A DNA stretch of 64,000 nt from Pseudolysinimonas kribbensis. Its GTDB lineage: Bacteria > Actinomycetota > Actinomycetes > Actinomycetales > Microbacteriaceae. Position 1 is the first letter of the stretch, and the number at the start of each line of letters is the position of its first letter. The DNA lies in contig NZ_BSVB01000001.1 of NCBI RefSeq assembly GCF_030161895.1, positions 3,286,001-3,350,000 on the forward strand, written 5' to 3'. The position numbers and the translations under genes are program-made. The notes beneath the pieces were generated by a model. It was not told where the DNA came from, made no database searches, and saw only the letters and a program-made list of their open reading frames with translations. Below are positions 1 to 8,781 of this stretch, piece after piece.

Positions 1-249
1 GGTCGGCGACTCCTTCGGAGCCGTCACGTTGATCCGCACGACGCCGTCCTCGACATCGACGAAGAGGTAGACGGGGGACTGGCACTCGACCACGCGCTCG
101 AGCAGGTCGGGGTGATCGCGGTAGCGCTCGGACAGCTCCGGCAGCGATTGCGAGAACTCGAGCAGCAACTGCAGTCGCTCACCCTGATCGAGGGCGAGGA
201 AGTCGTCCTGGATCGCCGCGAGCGATCCCGGGAGCGTCGTCTTCGCCAT
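1..249 (-). CDS. SufE family protein (partial, C-terminus off the window)
   Basis: The first 83 residues, starting MAKTTLPGSLAAIQDDF, read on the minus strand from an ATG at 249. The pattern (short helix, then LLLEFSQSLPELSERY, then a strand region ending in VRINVTAPKESPT) fits SufE-like sulfur acceptor proteins, which take persulfide sulfur from a cysteine desulfurase and pass it on for Fe-S assembly. The catalytic cysteine region would lie around the middle; VVECQSPVYLF carries the expected Cys. The gene follows a rhodanese by 9 bp on the same strand, the pairing seen in other actinobacteria (sseA next to a SufE gene), so the two are probably co-transcribed. The 3' end is outside the window. 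Confidence 0.8.
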   Translation of the reverse strand, partial: MAKTTLPGSLAAIQDDFLALDQGERLQLLLEFSQSLPELSERYRDHPDLLERVVECQSPVYLFVDVEDGVVRINVTAPKESPT

Positions 250-258
250 CCCTCGAGG

Positions 259-1161
259 CTAGCGCGCGGGCACCTCGCCCGGCTGGTCGCCGCGGACGAT
301 CGGCACGCGCACGGCGCTGCCCCACTCGGTCCAGGAGCCGTCGTAGTTGCGTACGCCTTCCAGACCGAGCAGGTGGGTCAGCGCGAACCAGGTGTGGCTC
401 GACCGCTCGCCGATCCGGCAGTAGGCGATGATGCTGTCCCCGGGCCGCAGGCCCACCTCGTCGAGGTAGATGGCGCTGAGCTCCTCGGTCTTCTTGAAAG
501 TGCCGTCCTCGGCGACGGCCCGGCCCCATGGCACGCTCGCCGCGGTCGGGATGTGGCCGGCACGCAACGCGCCCTCCTCCGGGTAGTCGGGAGCGGTGGT
601 GCGATCTCCCACGTACTCGGGGGCGGAGCGCACGTCGACGAGCTTCGCGCTTCCGAGGGCGGCGAGCACGTCCTCCTTGTAGGCGCGGATGGGCGCGTCA
701 TCCCGCTCCACGACGGGGTAGTCGACCGCCGTGGAAGCGGGTGCCTCGGTCGTGTACGCGCGGCCCTCGGCCTCCCACTTGGTGCGGCCGCCGTCGAGCA
801 GCCGCACGTCCTCGTGCCCGAACAGCGTGAACACCCACAGGGCGTAAGCGGCCCACCAGTTGTTCTTGTCGCCGTAGATCACGACCGTCGTGTCGCGGCC
901 GATGCCCTTCGAGCCGACGAGCTTCGCGAACGCGGCGCCGTCGATGTAGTCGCGGGCGACCGGGTCGTTGAGGTCGGTGTGCCAGTCGATCTTGACCGCT
1001 CCGGGGATGTGCCCGGTCTCGTACAGCAGCACGTCCTCGTCGGATTCGACGACGACGAGCCCGGGCGTGCCGAGGTGTTCCGCCAGCCAGCCGGTGGTGA
1101 CGAGTCGTTCCGGATGGGCGAACCCCTGCAGTGCGGGATCCTGGTCGCGCTCGACGGTCAT
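259..1161 (-). CDS. sseA: Thiosulfate/3-mercaptopyruvate sulfurtransferase (tandem rhodanese)
   Basis: This 300-residue protein has two rhodanese domains, the usual length for SseA/CysA-type sulfurtransferases. The N-terminal domain (about residues 20-135) is inactive, with [11 protein letters not shown] in place of an active-site cysteine loop. The C-terminal domain (about 160-295) carries the active Cys248 in the loop CRIGERSS. It would move sulfane sulfur from thiosulfate or mercaptopyruvate to an acceptor in the cytoplasm. It lies immediately before a SufE gene on the same strand, suggesting that the pair supplies sulfur for cofactor synthesis. The ATG at 1161 is the natural start. Which donor is used cannot be read from the sequence. 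Confidence 0.9.
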   Translation of the reverse strand: MTVERDQDPALQGFAHPERLVTTGWLAEHLGTPGLVVVESDEDVLLYETGHIPGAVKIDWHTDLNDPVARDYIDGAAFAKLVGSKGIGRDTTVVIYGDKNNWWAAYALWVFTLFGHEDVRLLDGGRTKWEAEGRAYTTEAPASTAVDYPVVERDDAPIRAYKEDVLAALGSAKLVDVRSAPEYVGDRTTAPDYPEEGALRAGHIPTAASVPWGRAVAEDGTFKKTEELSAIYLDEVGLRPGDSIIAYCRIGERSSHTWFALTHLLGLEGVRNYDGSWTEWGSAVRVPIVRGDQPGEVPAR

Positions 1162-1271
1162 GCTGTCTCCTCGTCATCTAGGCTGGAAGCCGCCTTCCAG
1201 GCTAGGACTCGAGCACCCGGCCCGCTGCGAGACCGTAAGAGTTCGACACAGCATCCCTCCCGAAGGACATC

Positions 1272-2299
1272 GTGCAGCAGGTCTCCGTCCCCTCCCTCGT
1301 CGATCGCCTCCCGCAGATGAGCGGCTCCGAACTCGCCGCCTCGCTCGTGCCGCCGCGGCAGTTCGCGAGGGCGACGCTCGAGAACTACGTGCCGGATGCC
1401 GACTATCCCTCGCAGGCGGAGGCGGTCGCGAAGGTGCGGGCGTTCGCGGGCCGCTGGGGCACGCACCGCGGGGAGGCCTGTTCGGCCGTCGCAAGGCCCC
1501 GCAGGGCAAGCCCGGCATCTACCTCGACGGCGGATTCGGCGTGGGCAAGACGCACCTGCTGGCCGCCCTGTGGAAGCTGGCCCCCGGACGCAAGTACTTC
1601 GGCACCTTCATCGAGTACACCGCGCTGGTCGGGGCGCTCGGGTACGCGGGCGCGGTGAAGCTGCTCTCGGGCGCGACCCTGCTGGCGATCGACGAGTTCG
1701 AGCTCGACGACCCCGGCGACACGATGATGATGAGCCGGCTGCTCGGGGAGCTGGTGGCATCCGGAACCCGGATCGCGGCGACTTCGAACACGCCGCCGAA
1801 TGCGCTCGGGGAGGGCCGGTTCGCCGCCGTCGACTTCCTGCGCGAGATCTCGGCGCTGGCGGATCGCTTCGAGATCGTGCGGATCGACGGGCTCGACTAC
1901 CGCCGGCGCGAGATCGAGGGACATGCGATCGCCCTCGACGACACGGCGTTCGAGCAGGAGCTCGGCCAGGCCGCCGCTGCGGGGGCCGCCACGTCCGACG
2001 ACTTCGGCGCACTGCTGCGGCACCTCGCGACGGTGCACCCCTCGCGCTACGTGAAGCTCGTCGACGGACTGGACGCGATCGGCATCCGGGGCGTGCGCAC
2101 GCTTACCGACCAGTCGGATGCGCTGCGCTTCGTCGCCATGGTCGACCGCCTCTACGACGCCCAGGTGCGCGTGCTCGCCACTGGCACCCCGCTCGACCGG
2201 GTGTTCGGCGACGAGATGCTCGCCGGCGGCTACCGCAAGAAGTACCTGCGCGCCACCTCCCGGCTCATCGCGCTCACGAACCCGCAGCCGGTCGCGTAG
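1272..2299 (+). CDS. zapE: Cell division ATPase ZapE / AFG1-like (frameshifted)
   Basis: AFG1/ZapE family P-loop ATPase. The start is GTG 1272, preceded by GAAGGA. Reading begins MQQVSVPSLVDRLPQ and continues one frame over as GRRKAPQGKPGIYLDGG. Walker A is GFGVGKTH, Walker B is LLAIDEFEL and a sensor-like ATSNTPP follows. The two frames join if one G is restored in the GGGG run at 1470-1473, so the break looks like a sequencing error rather than a pseudogene. In Proteobacteria ZapE modulates FtsZ rings, and in mitochondria AFG1 helps protein quality control; the actinobacterial role is not established. It is transcribed divergently from the rhodanese, with 110 bp between them. Confidence 0.85.
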
Positions 2300-2333
2300 C
2301 GCGAAACACGATGTTCACAGACCGGCGCCCGCT

Positions 2334-2349
2334 GTAACCACGGCGAAAC
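2334..2349 (+). promoter_or_regulatory. Candidate GlnR box upstream of amt
   Basis: GTAAC (2334-2338), six bases, then GAAAC (2345-2349) match the a-site/b-site arrangement of the actinobacterial GlnR box. A second GTAAC (2367-2371) and a GTCAC (2380-2384) follow. The site lies about 80 bp before the ammonium transporter start, as expected for nitrogen-limitation control. Binding is inferred, not shown. Confidence 0.55.
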
Positions 2350-2427
2350 ACGCCTCGCCCCTGGCGGTAACAGACCCTCGTCACACTGACCCTCACCCGA
2401 GCACCATGACGAGATGAGGATCCGCCC

Positions 2428-3698
2428 ATGCTCCACCTCGCGGCCCCCGCGGCTTCGACGTTCGACAACTCCCTCTGGCTGATGGTGGCGGCAGCACTCG
2501 TGCTGCTCATGACCCCCGGCGTCGCCTTCTTCTACGGCGGCATGGTCAAGGCCAAGAGCGTCATCAGCATGATGATGATGAGCTTCGGCGCCATCGCCAT
2601 TGTGGGCGTGCTGTGGGTGCTCTACGGCTACGGACTGTCGTTCGGCACGCCACTGATCCCGCACTTCCTCGGGAACCCGTTCGACCCGAACAACCTCTTG
2701 CTCGGACTGAGCTCGCTCATCGACGTCGGCAAGGACGGGGCGATGACACCGGACCTCGGCGGGCTGAGCTTCGTCGGGTTCCAGGCGACCTTCGCGATCA
2801 TCACCGTCGCCCTGATCTCCGGCGCTATCGCGGACCGGGCCAAGTTCGGCGCCTGGATGGTGTTCGCCGGCGTCTGGGTCACGCTCGTCTACTTCCCGGT
2901 CGCGTACTGGGTCTTCAACCTCGGCGACGGGTGGGCACCGGCCGTGCTCAAGGTCAACGACTTCGCCGGCGGCACCGCGGTGCACATCAACGCCGGGGCG
3001 GCGGGTCTGGCTCTCGCCCTCGTACTCGGACGCCGGGTCGGCTTCAAGAAGGGCTTCAACGCCCCGCACAACGTGCCGCTCACGCTGATCGGCGCCGCAT
3101 TGCTGTGGTTCGGCTGGTTCGGGTTCAACGCGGGCTCCGAGGGCGCCGTCGACGGGATCTCGGCGATCGCCTGGATCAACACGCTCGCGGCCCCCGCCGC
3201 GGCGACGCTCGGCTGGCTCATCGTCGAGCGGATCAAGGACGGCAAGCCCACGTCGATCGGCGCCGGGTCGGGTGCCGTCTCCGGCCTCGTGGCCATCACG
3301 CCGGCATGCAACATCCTGACGCCGGGCTGGGGATCCTCCTCGGCCTGGTCACCGGCGCCGTCTGCTGCATCGCGATCGAGATGAAGTACAAGCTCGGCTT
3401 CGACGATTCGCTCGACGTGGTCGGCATCCACCTCGTGGGCGGCATCATCGGCACGCTCTACATCGGCATCTTCGGCTCGGGCATAGGCCTGCTCGACACC
3501 GGCAGCCTCCGCCAGCTCGGAGTGCAAGCGGTGGCGGCCTTCGGCGTGGGGATCTTCAGCTTCGTGATGGCCTACGCGATCGGCTGGATCATCCAGAAGA
3601 CGATGGGCTTCCGCATCAAGAACGAGGACGAGGTCGCCGGCGTCGACACCATCGTGCACGGCGAGGGCGCGTACGAGCTCGAACCGAGTGCCGTGTAA
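2428..3698 (+). CDS. amt: Ammonium transporter Amt (frameshifted)
   Basis: Amt/MEP/Rh family channel that moves ammonium/ammonia across the membrane. It opens with an outer segment and TM1 (LWLMVAAALVLLMTPGVAFFYGGMV, the conserved FFYGG region), then carries the conserved VHINAG (pore His) and HNVPLTLIGA (second His region). The C-terminal half continues in another frame as ILLGLVTGAVCCIAIE. Restoring one G in GGGG 3329-3332 (TGG GG-) joins them into a product of about 423 residues, a normal Amt length. The candidate GlnR box upstream suggests induction by nitrogen limitation. No glnK follows, unlike in many actinobacteria. Confidence 0.93.
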
Positions 3699-3723
3699 CC
3701 GCGGGGCGCCCTAACGTGGTGCC

Positions 3724-4775
3724 ATGACCCCCGAGAGCGCCGCCGTGGCGTACTCGGGGGTCGTGGCCGCGCTGGGCGCGGCGCTCGCGCTCGTGCTGGT
3801 CGTGCCGTCGCTGCGACGCGCGGGATGGCGCCTGCTGGGGCTCGCGATCGTCTGCGGGGAGAGGTCGTCGTCCTCGGGCTGATCACGGATGCCGCGGGCG
3901 CCCCGTACCTCATCGACCTCGCCGCTGCGGCAGCGGTCGTCCTCACCGTCCTCCTCGCCGCCGCGACCGCCGCGGGGGCCGGTCTCCGGATGCGCTGGAT
4001 CGTCCCGGCCGTGTGGGGCGTCGTCGTCCTGCCGGTCACGGCGCTCGGACCGTTGCTCACGACGGCGGGATGCCGGGGCACGCCGTGCGAGCTGCTGGAC
4101 TTCGGCGGGGCACTGCCGCTCGCGATCGCCCCCGCGTCCTTCGTGCTCCTCGCCCTACTTATGCCGCGATCCCGTCGCAACGACCTGCCGGCGCCCGGGA
4201 CCCGCGCTTCGGTCCTGCTCGGCGGTGCGCTGTGGGCCGCCTTCGTCGTCTGGATCGCCGCGATGGAGGGTCTCGTCGACGCCTACACGCCGCTCCTCCT
4301 CGTGGCGGGCGGAGTCGGCCCCGGCGTGGGGGCGGCCGTCTGGCTGATCGTCGACCGGCTGCGCCGCTCGGCGCGCCCGCCGGCCCGCTCTCTCGCGCTC
4401 GGAGCCCTCGCCGGGATCGTCGCGACGATGGCCGGGGCGGCGACCGTCGCCATCCCGTGGTCGGTCGCCGTCGCGGTGCTGGCAGGCGTGATCTCCGCCG
4501 TGATCGCCCGGGGACGCACGAGGTCGGTGGCACGCGCCGGCTGGGTGGTGCTCGCCGCCGGGCTCATCGGCCTCGTGGCGCCGGTGGTCTCGGGCGACGC
4601 GATCGGGGTGCTCTTCACGGCGCAGATCGAGGCCGTTCCCGTGCCGCTGGTCGCTGCGGGCGCGGTCGCCGGGTTCGCGGCGCTGGTGTCGCTGCCGGTG
4701 TGGCTCGGCATCCGGTTCGGCTCACGGTCGCCGGCGGGCGTGCCATCTGGGTGGGCGATACCAGACTCGAACTGA
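3724..4775 (+). CDS. Polytopic membrane protein of unknown function (frameshifted)
   Basis: Starts ATG 3724 (MTPESAAVAYSGVVAALG) and reaches a stop in this frame after 43 codons. Restoring one G in GGGG 3856-3859 joins it to the next frame (CGGEVVVLGLITDAAG), giving about 350 residues. Hydropathy by eye gives nine or ten membrane segments with few charged loops. No family motif was recognised. The last eight codons run into the oppositely oriented tRNA-Val gene, so the true C-terminus may be a little earlier if another indel is present. It follows amt by 25 bp and may share its transcript; a link to nitrogen is only positional. Confidence 0.55.
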
Positions 4776-4824
4776 TGACCTCTTCCGTGTGAAGGAAGCG
4801 CGCTACCAACTGCGCCAATCGCCC
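4752..4824 (-). tRNA. tRNA-Val (anticodon CAC)
   Basis: A full cloverleaf reads on the minus strand: acceptor GGGCGAT pairs with ATCGCCC, the anticodon stem CTTCC/GGAAG encloses the loop TTCACAC (anticodon CAC), and the T-loop TTCGAGT is present. Discriminator A at 4752; CCA is not encoded. It converges on the membrane protein gene and overlaps its last codons. It is a near copy, inverted, of the tRNA-Val(GAC) 350 bp away. Confidence 0.93.
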
Positions 4825-4933
4825 GCGGGAACCCATCTTGCCATACGGCGCCGACCCGTCCGACGCGGGCGTGTCATGCGATTTGGCGAGCCCACGCGGG
4901 ATGCTAAAGTCGTTCGAGTCGCGCAAGCGGCAT

Positions 4934-5006
4934 GCGGATGTAGCGCAGTTGGTAGCGCATCACCTTGCCAAGGTGAGGGTCGCGAGTTCGAGTCTCGTCA
5001 TCCGCT
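4934..5006 (+). tRNA. tRNA-Gly (anticodon GCC)
   Basis: Acceptor GCGGATG pairs with CATCCGC; the anticodon stem CACC/GGTG encloses TTGCCAA, giving anticodon GCC; the T-arm loop is TTCGAGT. Length 73 nt, no encoded CCA. It is the first of three tRNA genes on the plus strand. A TAAAGT about 25 bp upstream is a possible -10 element. Confidence 0.95.
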
Positions 5007-5061
5007 CGAGGATCAAGTCTCACGGTCCGCTGTGCTCGCCAAGTGCAGTGACCGCTCACAT

Positions 5062-5132
5062 GGTGGCGTGGCCGAGAGGCGAGGCAGCGGCCTGCAAAGC
5101 CGTATACACGGGTTCGAGTCCCGTCGCCACCT
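5062..5132 (+). tRNA. tRNA-Cys (anticodon GCA)
   Basis: Acceptor GGTGGCG pairs with CGCCACC; the anticodon loop in GCGGCCTGCAAAGCCG gives GCA; the T-loop is TTCGAGT. Length 71 nt with discriminator T and no encoded CCA. It lies 55 bp after tRNA-Gly and 39 bp before tRNA-Val, so the three are likely one transcript. Confidence 0.95.
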
Positions 5133-5171
5133 CGGCAACACCCCCGGCGGTCCGCAAGGCACCACCGGAAC

Positions 5172-5246
5172 GGGCGATTGGCGCAGCGGTAGCGCGCTTC
5201 CCTGACACGGAAGAGGTCACTGGTTCGATCCCAGTATCGCCCACCA
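5172..5246 (+). tRNA. tRNA-Val (anticodon GAC), integration target
   Basis: Acceptor GGGCGAT pairs with ATCGCCC, the anticodon stem CTTCC/GGAAG encloses CTGACAC (anticodon GAC), and the T-arm is CTGGTTCGATCCCAG. The sequence continues A-CCA, so CCA is present in the DNA. The last 25 bp up to 5244 are repeated at 18496-18520. The gene is therefore the attachment site of the 13.3-kb element, which restores a complete tRNA at its left end. Confidence 0.95.
5220..5244 (+). repeat. attL core, 25-bp direct repeat
   Basis: Begins CTGGTTCGATCCCAG and ends CGCCCAC; identical to 18496-18520. It is the T-arm and acceptor end of tRNA-Val(GAC), the usual target of tyrosine integrases. Confidence 0.9.
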
Positions 5247-5250
5247 CAAG

Positions 5251-5273
5251 AACCCCAGATCAGCCGGGGGTTT
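5251..5273 (+). terminator. Element-borne terminator after tRNA-Val
   Basis: AACCCC (5251-5256) and GGGGTT (5267-5272) form a stem around a 10-nt loop, followed by a short T run. It replaces the chromosomal terminator displaced to 18524-18547 by the integration. Confidence 0.6.
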
Positions 5274-5294
5274 CGCATTTCTCGGGGTAGCCGC

Positions 5295-5314
5295 GTGGAC
5301 TTACCGTGGACCTA
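5295..5314 (+). repeat. Left arm-type repeats (GTGGACTTA, GTGGACCTA)
   Basis: GTGGACTTA at 5295-5303 and GTGGACCTA at 5306-5314, 11 bp apart, that is one helical turn. The same 9-mer occurs three times near the right end. Location just inside both att cores suggests arm-binding sites for the integrase or Xis. Confidence 0.6.
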
Positions 5315-5633
5315 TGCCCGCCGAATGGCCGTATTTCGGCCCTCTGAGCCGCCCACTACTGGGCGTGTTACTCGGGTGTGACACATTGGGACAGGACACG
5401 CCGTGACTGGACTTCCTGCCCCACGGGCCAGCCCAAACGTGGGATCATTGAGTCGCACCCGAGGTTGAGCTGTTCCGGCGCTCGGGATCGCGTGAACTGC
5501 CGCCCCTCCACCGGGTCCCGCGGCAGGTGGACAGCGTGAGAGTGGCCCTCCCGGGTCCACGAGGTGATAGCAGGGCCGCACGCGATCGAGGCACATCGCA
5601 GCGTGAGGTCCGCCACCTCTATAGGACGACTCG
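5315..5633. other. Non-coding left end of the element
   Basis: No convincing gene was found in these 319 bases; open frames on both strands lack a plausible start and codon bias. The stretch presumably holds the promoter for the rightward early genes. A TATAGG lies about 15 bp before the excisionase start. Confidence 0.4.
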
Positions 5634-5864
5634 ATGCCTCTCGACCTCGATCAGTACGTGTCCCTCCAGCACGCGGCGGCAGCCTGCGAGCTGGACAGCA
5701 AGACGTTGCGGCGCCGGATCGCTGACGGCACGCTGCCCGCCGTGCGGATCGGCACGCGCAGGCCCGGAGCCGGTCGCGACACGCGCCCGATCCGCGTCAA
5801 GCTCTCCGACCTCGCGAGACTCATGGAGCCTGTCACGGTCAGCAGCGGGGCCGCCAGCTCGTGA
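5634..5864 (+). CDS. Excisionase-like helix-turn-helix protein
   Basis: 76 residues with a MerR/Xis-type winged HTH: YVSLQHAAAACELDSKTLRRRIADGTLPAVRIG, followed by a basic wing (TRRPGAGRDTRPIRVKLSDLARLM). Such proteins bend DNA at att sites to direct the integrase towards excision, or act as small repressors. ATG 5634 has AGGA seven bases upstream. It is the first gene of a tightly packed rightward operon; its TGA overlaps the GTG of the next gene. A simple regulatory role cannot be excluded. Confidence 0.75.
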   Translation: MPLDLDQYVSLQHAAAACELDSKTLRRRIADGTLPAVRIGTRRPGAGRDTRPIRVKLSDLARLMEPVTVSSGAASS

Positions 5865-6154
5865 TCGTCGGACTGGCCCAGTGGTGCCGCGTCGAGCTGC
5901 TGGAGCGATCGCTGTTCGGTCCGTTCCTTCCGGACTCGGACGCCCGCCGCATCCGAGCTGAGCACGCTGCTCGTGGTCTGCGGACTTGCTGGTGGTGCAT
6001 CCAGCCCTACCGTCCTCGGCGAGTGAAGTTCGGGAACCGCCGATCGTGGCCCGGCCAGGGTGTGCGGTTCTGCACCTGGGCGCACTACGTCGAGTTCGAG
6101 CGTGAGACCGCACGCCTGCGCGCCGAGCTGCGGGAGCTGGAGGCCGTCTCGTGA
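5861..6154 (+). CDS. Small protein with zinc-finger-like Cys motif
   Basis: 97 residues from GTG 5861, overlapping the previous stop. The centre has CWWCIQPYRPRRVKF followed by a third Cys in GVRFCTWAHYVEFER, resembling a degenerate treble-clef zinc finger. The C-terminus is a charged helix (ERETARLRAELRELEAV) that could be a coiled coil. Its stop overlaps the next start, so the three genes appear translationally coupled. No family name can be given. It is probably an early or accessory DNA-binding factor of the element. Confidence 0.65.
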   Translation: MIVGLAQWCRVELLERSLFGPFLPDSDARRIRAEHAARGLRTCWWCIQPYRPRRVKFGNRRSWPGQGVRFCTWAHYVEFERETARLRAELRELEAVS

Positions 6155-7522
6155 ACGGCTACTCCGACCAGCCCGGAGCCCGGGTTGAGTTCGAGGACGT
6201 GATCCTGCTCGGCGGCGACTCGTTCACCCTCGACCTGCGCGATCCCGCCGACCGCGGAGACCCGGACGCCGACGTGCCGGAGCCCAGCTCGGAGGACGAG
6301 CTGCCGGGTATCGACCTCGACGCCGATCCCGCGCCCGAGCAGCAGACGAGCCCGCCGCCGATCTGGCGATCGTGCCGCGTGAGCTGCCACGTCCGCAGGG
6401 ACCCTACGGCGCCGTGCAGGAGATCGGCGACGACGGTCAGTGGGTCGACGGCGCGCACCTCTCTGCGGTCGCATATGCCGTCGAGATGATGCACGTGCGG
6501 GAAGAGGCCAGGCGTCAGTACGCGATCGACACGGCCCCCGCCAGCCGCTCGACGTGACCAGCTTGGCCGAGCTGCTGTCCCGTCCCGCCGAGCCCCTGGC
6601 CCGCGTAGAGGGCCTGATGCCCTGGGAGGCGGGCATGCTGCTGATCGCGGAGCGGAAAGCCGGGAAGTCGACCGTGGCGATCGGGGCCAGCAGGTCGCTC
6701 ATCACGGGTCAGCCGTTCCTCGGCACCCTGGCCGTCCGCCCGATCGAGCCGGGTGCGCGGGTCGCCTACCTCAACTTTGAGGTCTCGGCGGCAACGTTCG
6801 CGCGGTGGGCGTCCGACGCCCGGGTGCCCGCAGACCGGCTGATTGTCGCTAGCCTGCGCGGACGCCCCACCCCGTTCGCGAACGACCACGAGCTGCGGCA
6901 CCTCGGGGAGCTCCTGCGCGATCGGAACGTCGAGAGCCTCATCATCGACCCGTTCTCGCGCGCGTTCGACGGAGCGGATCAGAACTCGAACTCCGAGGTG
7001 TCCAGGTTCCTCGACCGGCTCGATGCCTGGGCTCGAACCGTCGTCGGAGCCCGCGACGTGATCCTGCTGGCGCACAGCGGCCACCTGGGCGAGCACGTCC
7101 GCGGCGCGAGCGCGATGGAGGGCTGGGCCGACGTGAACGTCTGGCTGACCCGCCAGGGCGCGACGCGCTACCTGCGGGCCGAGGGTCGCGACGTTGATCT
7201 GCCGGAGGCCGCCCTGACGTTCGACCCGGCGACTCGACTGCTCACGTTCTCGGGTGCCGGATCGCGCCGTGACGCGGCTCACAGCGACGGTCTCGACCGC
7301 ATACTGCGTTTCCTGCGGGACGCTGCGGTGCCGATGAGCGGTCGGCAGATTCACGACGCCCTCGACGACATGCTGGGCGATCACGGCGTGCGCGACGCCC
7401 TCGCCTACGGCAAGCGGATGGGCCGCCTCGACTGGGTGAAGGGGCCTCGAAACTCGCAGCTCTGGTCGATCCCGGTCATGCCCACGTTCTCGAACGGCGG
7501 GAGCGGCGATGCGAGCGACTGA
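6151..7522 (+). CDS. RepA-like AAA ATPase (frameshifted twice)
   Basis: GTG 6151 opens an acidic N-terminus (MNGYSDQPGARVEFEDV). Two single-base losses, near 6351 and in CCCCC 6535-6539, must be repaired to read through PRELPRPQGPYGAV and then into the ATPase. The core is a RecA-fold helicase: Walker A in LLIAERKAGKSTVA, Walker B ESLIIDPF, and the VILLAHSGHLGEHVRGASA segment typical of RepA/DnaB-type ATPases of integrative elements. A C-terminal winged helix (LRFLRDAAVPMSGRQIHDAL) follows. It probably drives replication of the excised element. The iteron array begins 17 bp after its stop, as in a Rep/ori pair. The acidic N-terminus could instead be a separate small gene. Confidence 0.7.
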
Positions 7523-7538
7523 GGCCAGCAAATACCTG

Positions 7539-7641
7539 AGTGCGGCAGTGCGGCAGAGTGCGGCAGCAGTGCGGCAGCCGCACTCCGCGAGTCAGTGCGG
7601 CAGTGCGGCGGCGCCCTATATGGGCGCCGCACTGCCGCACT
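7539..7641. repeat. Iteron-like AGTGCGGC array with bulged hairpin (candidate origin)
   Basis: Six direct copies of AGTGCGGC start at 7539, 7547, 7557, 7568, 7594 and 7602. Three inverted copies (GCCGCACT) lie at 7577, 7626 and 7634. The last two direct and two inverted copies form an inverted repeat of about 20 bp per arm, with a 3-nt bulge, around the centre TATAT. The array fills the gap between the RepA-like gene and the next gene. It may be a replication origin; a packaging site or a strong terminator are alternatives. Confidence 0.65.
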
Positions 7642-7681
7642 CGCGCCGAGCCCGGCACGCTGAGTCTGATCGGAGTTCGAG

Positions 7682-8302
7682 ATGAACGACGAGACGACGA
7701 CAGAGACCGGTCCTGAACTCGGATCGCCCGACTACTGGGAGCACCCGCAGCCGACGCTCCACGGCGAGCCATGGGAGCCAGCGTTTCCAGGCCAGCGCGT
7801 GCCGTTCCAGCCCGGCAACCCGTCACAGACGGTCTCGGGGTACCGCAGCCCGCGTGCCGTCCGCGACCGCGCTGCCGAGCTGCTGGCCGACCTGCTGATC
7901 GAGCACCCCGAGTTCGATCGACCCCGCTATCGGTTCGACGCTGAGGCGTGGTCCTACGCCGAGGCCCGGGCCGAGCTGCACCGCGACCACGAGGCGATCG
8001 TCGGCCTGTTCGACTCGGCCTCGGGCAACCCCCGCACGAACCTGCATGACCGAGTTCGGGCTGCCGAGCGAGACGCTGCGCAAGCCCGTGACCGGCTCGG
8101 TCTTGGGGTGCTGGCCGAGGCACGCGTGCGTCAGGCGCAGGCGACCAGCCTCGCGCTCGGCGGCGGCGTCGAGCTGCTAGCCGCCCGCATGGCGCTCGGG
8201 CAGGCGGCGCTCGACGCCCGACGCGCCTCCGACGATCCTGCGGCGCGGCTCGAACTCGACGCGCTCGACGACGACCACAACCACAACGGAGACGGAGCCT
8301 GA
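7682..8302 (+). CDS. Terminase small subunit-like protein
   Basis: 206 residues. The middle carries PGNPSQTVSGYRSPRAV followed by helices (RDRAAELLADLLIEHPEF, AWSYAEARAELHRDHEAIV) and a C-terminal RLGLGVLAEARV stretch. I recognise this layout from actinophage small terminase-like proteins, which recognise packaging sites, but the match is from memory and not decisive. The protein ends in an acidic His-rich tail (DDDHNHNGDG). ATG 7682 follows the iteron hairpin by 40 bp. In satellites such a protein redirects the helper's packaging machinery; that role is an inference here. Confidence 0.5.
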   Translation: MNDETTTETGPELGSPDYWEHPQPTLHGEPWEPAFPGQRVPFQPGNPSQTVSGYRSPRAVRDRAAELLADLLIEHPEFDRPRYRFDAEAWSYAEARAELHRDHEAIVGLFDSASGNPRTNLHDRVRAAERDAAQARDRLGLGVLAEARVRQAQATSLALGGGVELLAARMALGQAALDARRASDDPAARLELDALDDDHNHNGDGA

Positions 8303-8304
8303 CA

Positions 8305-8781
8305 ATGCCGGACCGCATGCACATCGAGAACGTGTTCCCGTCGCGTCCGCCGTACCGCGAGCCCGGGTTCGGCGGCATGCGCGCCGTGACCGGCCAGCCG
8401 CCCAGCCCGCACGACCGCGAGACGACCGAGGACGACGATCGAGCCCTCGCCGCCGACCGCGCCCTGACTCGGCAGAGCCTGGCGCAGACACGCTCTCGGA
8501 TCGACGCCGCGCTCGGGATCAGGTGCGACGAGCACGACGCCGAGCTGGGCGCGTGGTGCATCGGCTCAGGTGACTCCGGCGTCGGCGCCGTGTGCTTGCA
8601 CCGTTACGAGCTGGGGCTGGGCGACGCGGCTCGGGTGCGGCTGCCCTCCGGTCCCGCGCCCGCGCCGTTCGTGGACGCACTGGCCGAGCGCGCCGCCGCC
8701 GTGCGGAACGTCGGCCTGCACGCCGCACAGCAAGAGCACGAGCAGCGGAGACAGCAGCAGAGAGCGAGGTACAACCGATGA
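8305..8781 (+). CDS. Hypothetical Cys/His protein of the element
   Basis: 158 residues from ATG 8305, two bases after the previous stop. The N-terminal half is charged and probably disordered. The centre has CDEHDAELGAWC and VCLHRYELG, whose Cys and His spacing could bind zinc. The C-terminus is a long Gln/Arg-rich helix (AAQQEHEQRRQQQRARY). Its TGA overlaps the ATG of the capsid protease gene. Similar short Cys/His proteins occur in actinophages beside structural genes. No function can be assigned. Confidence 0.6.
   Translation: MPDRMHIENVFPSRPPYREPGFGGMRAVTGQPPSPHDRETTEDDDRALAADRALTRQSLAQTRSRIDAALGIRCDEHDAELGAWCIGSGDSGVGAVCLHRYELGLGDAARVRLPSGPAPAPFVDALAERAAAVRNVGLHAAQQEHEQRRQQQRARYNR

Noticed and set aside
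5312..5616. Minus-strand open frames at the left end of the element
   Set aside because: No ribosome site, no domain and poor codon bias; they overlap the probable promoter and arm sites.
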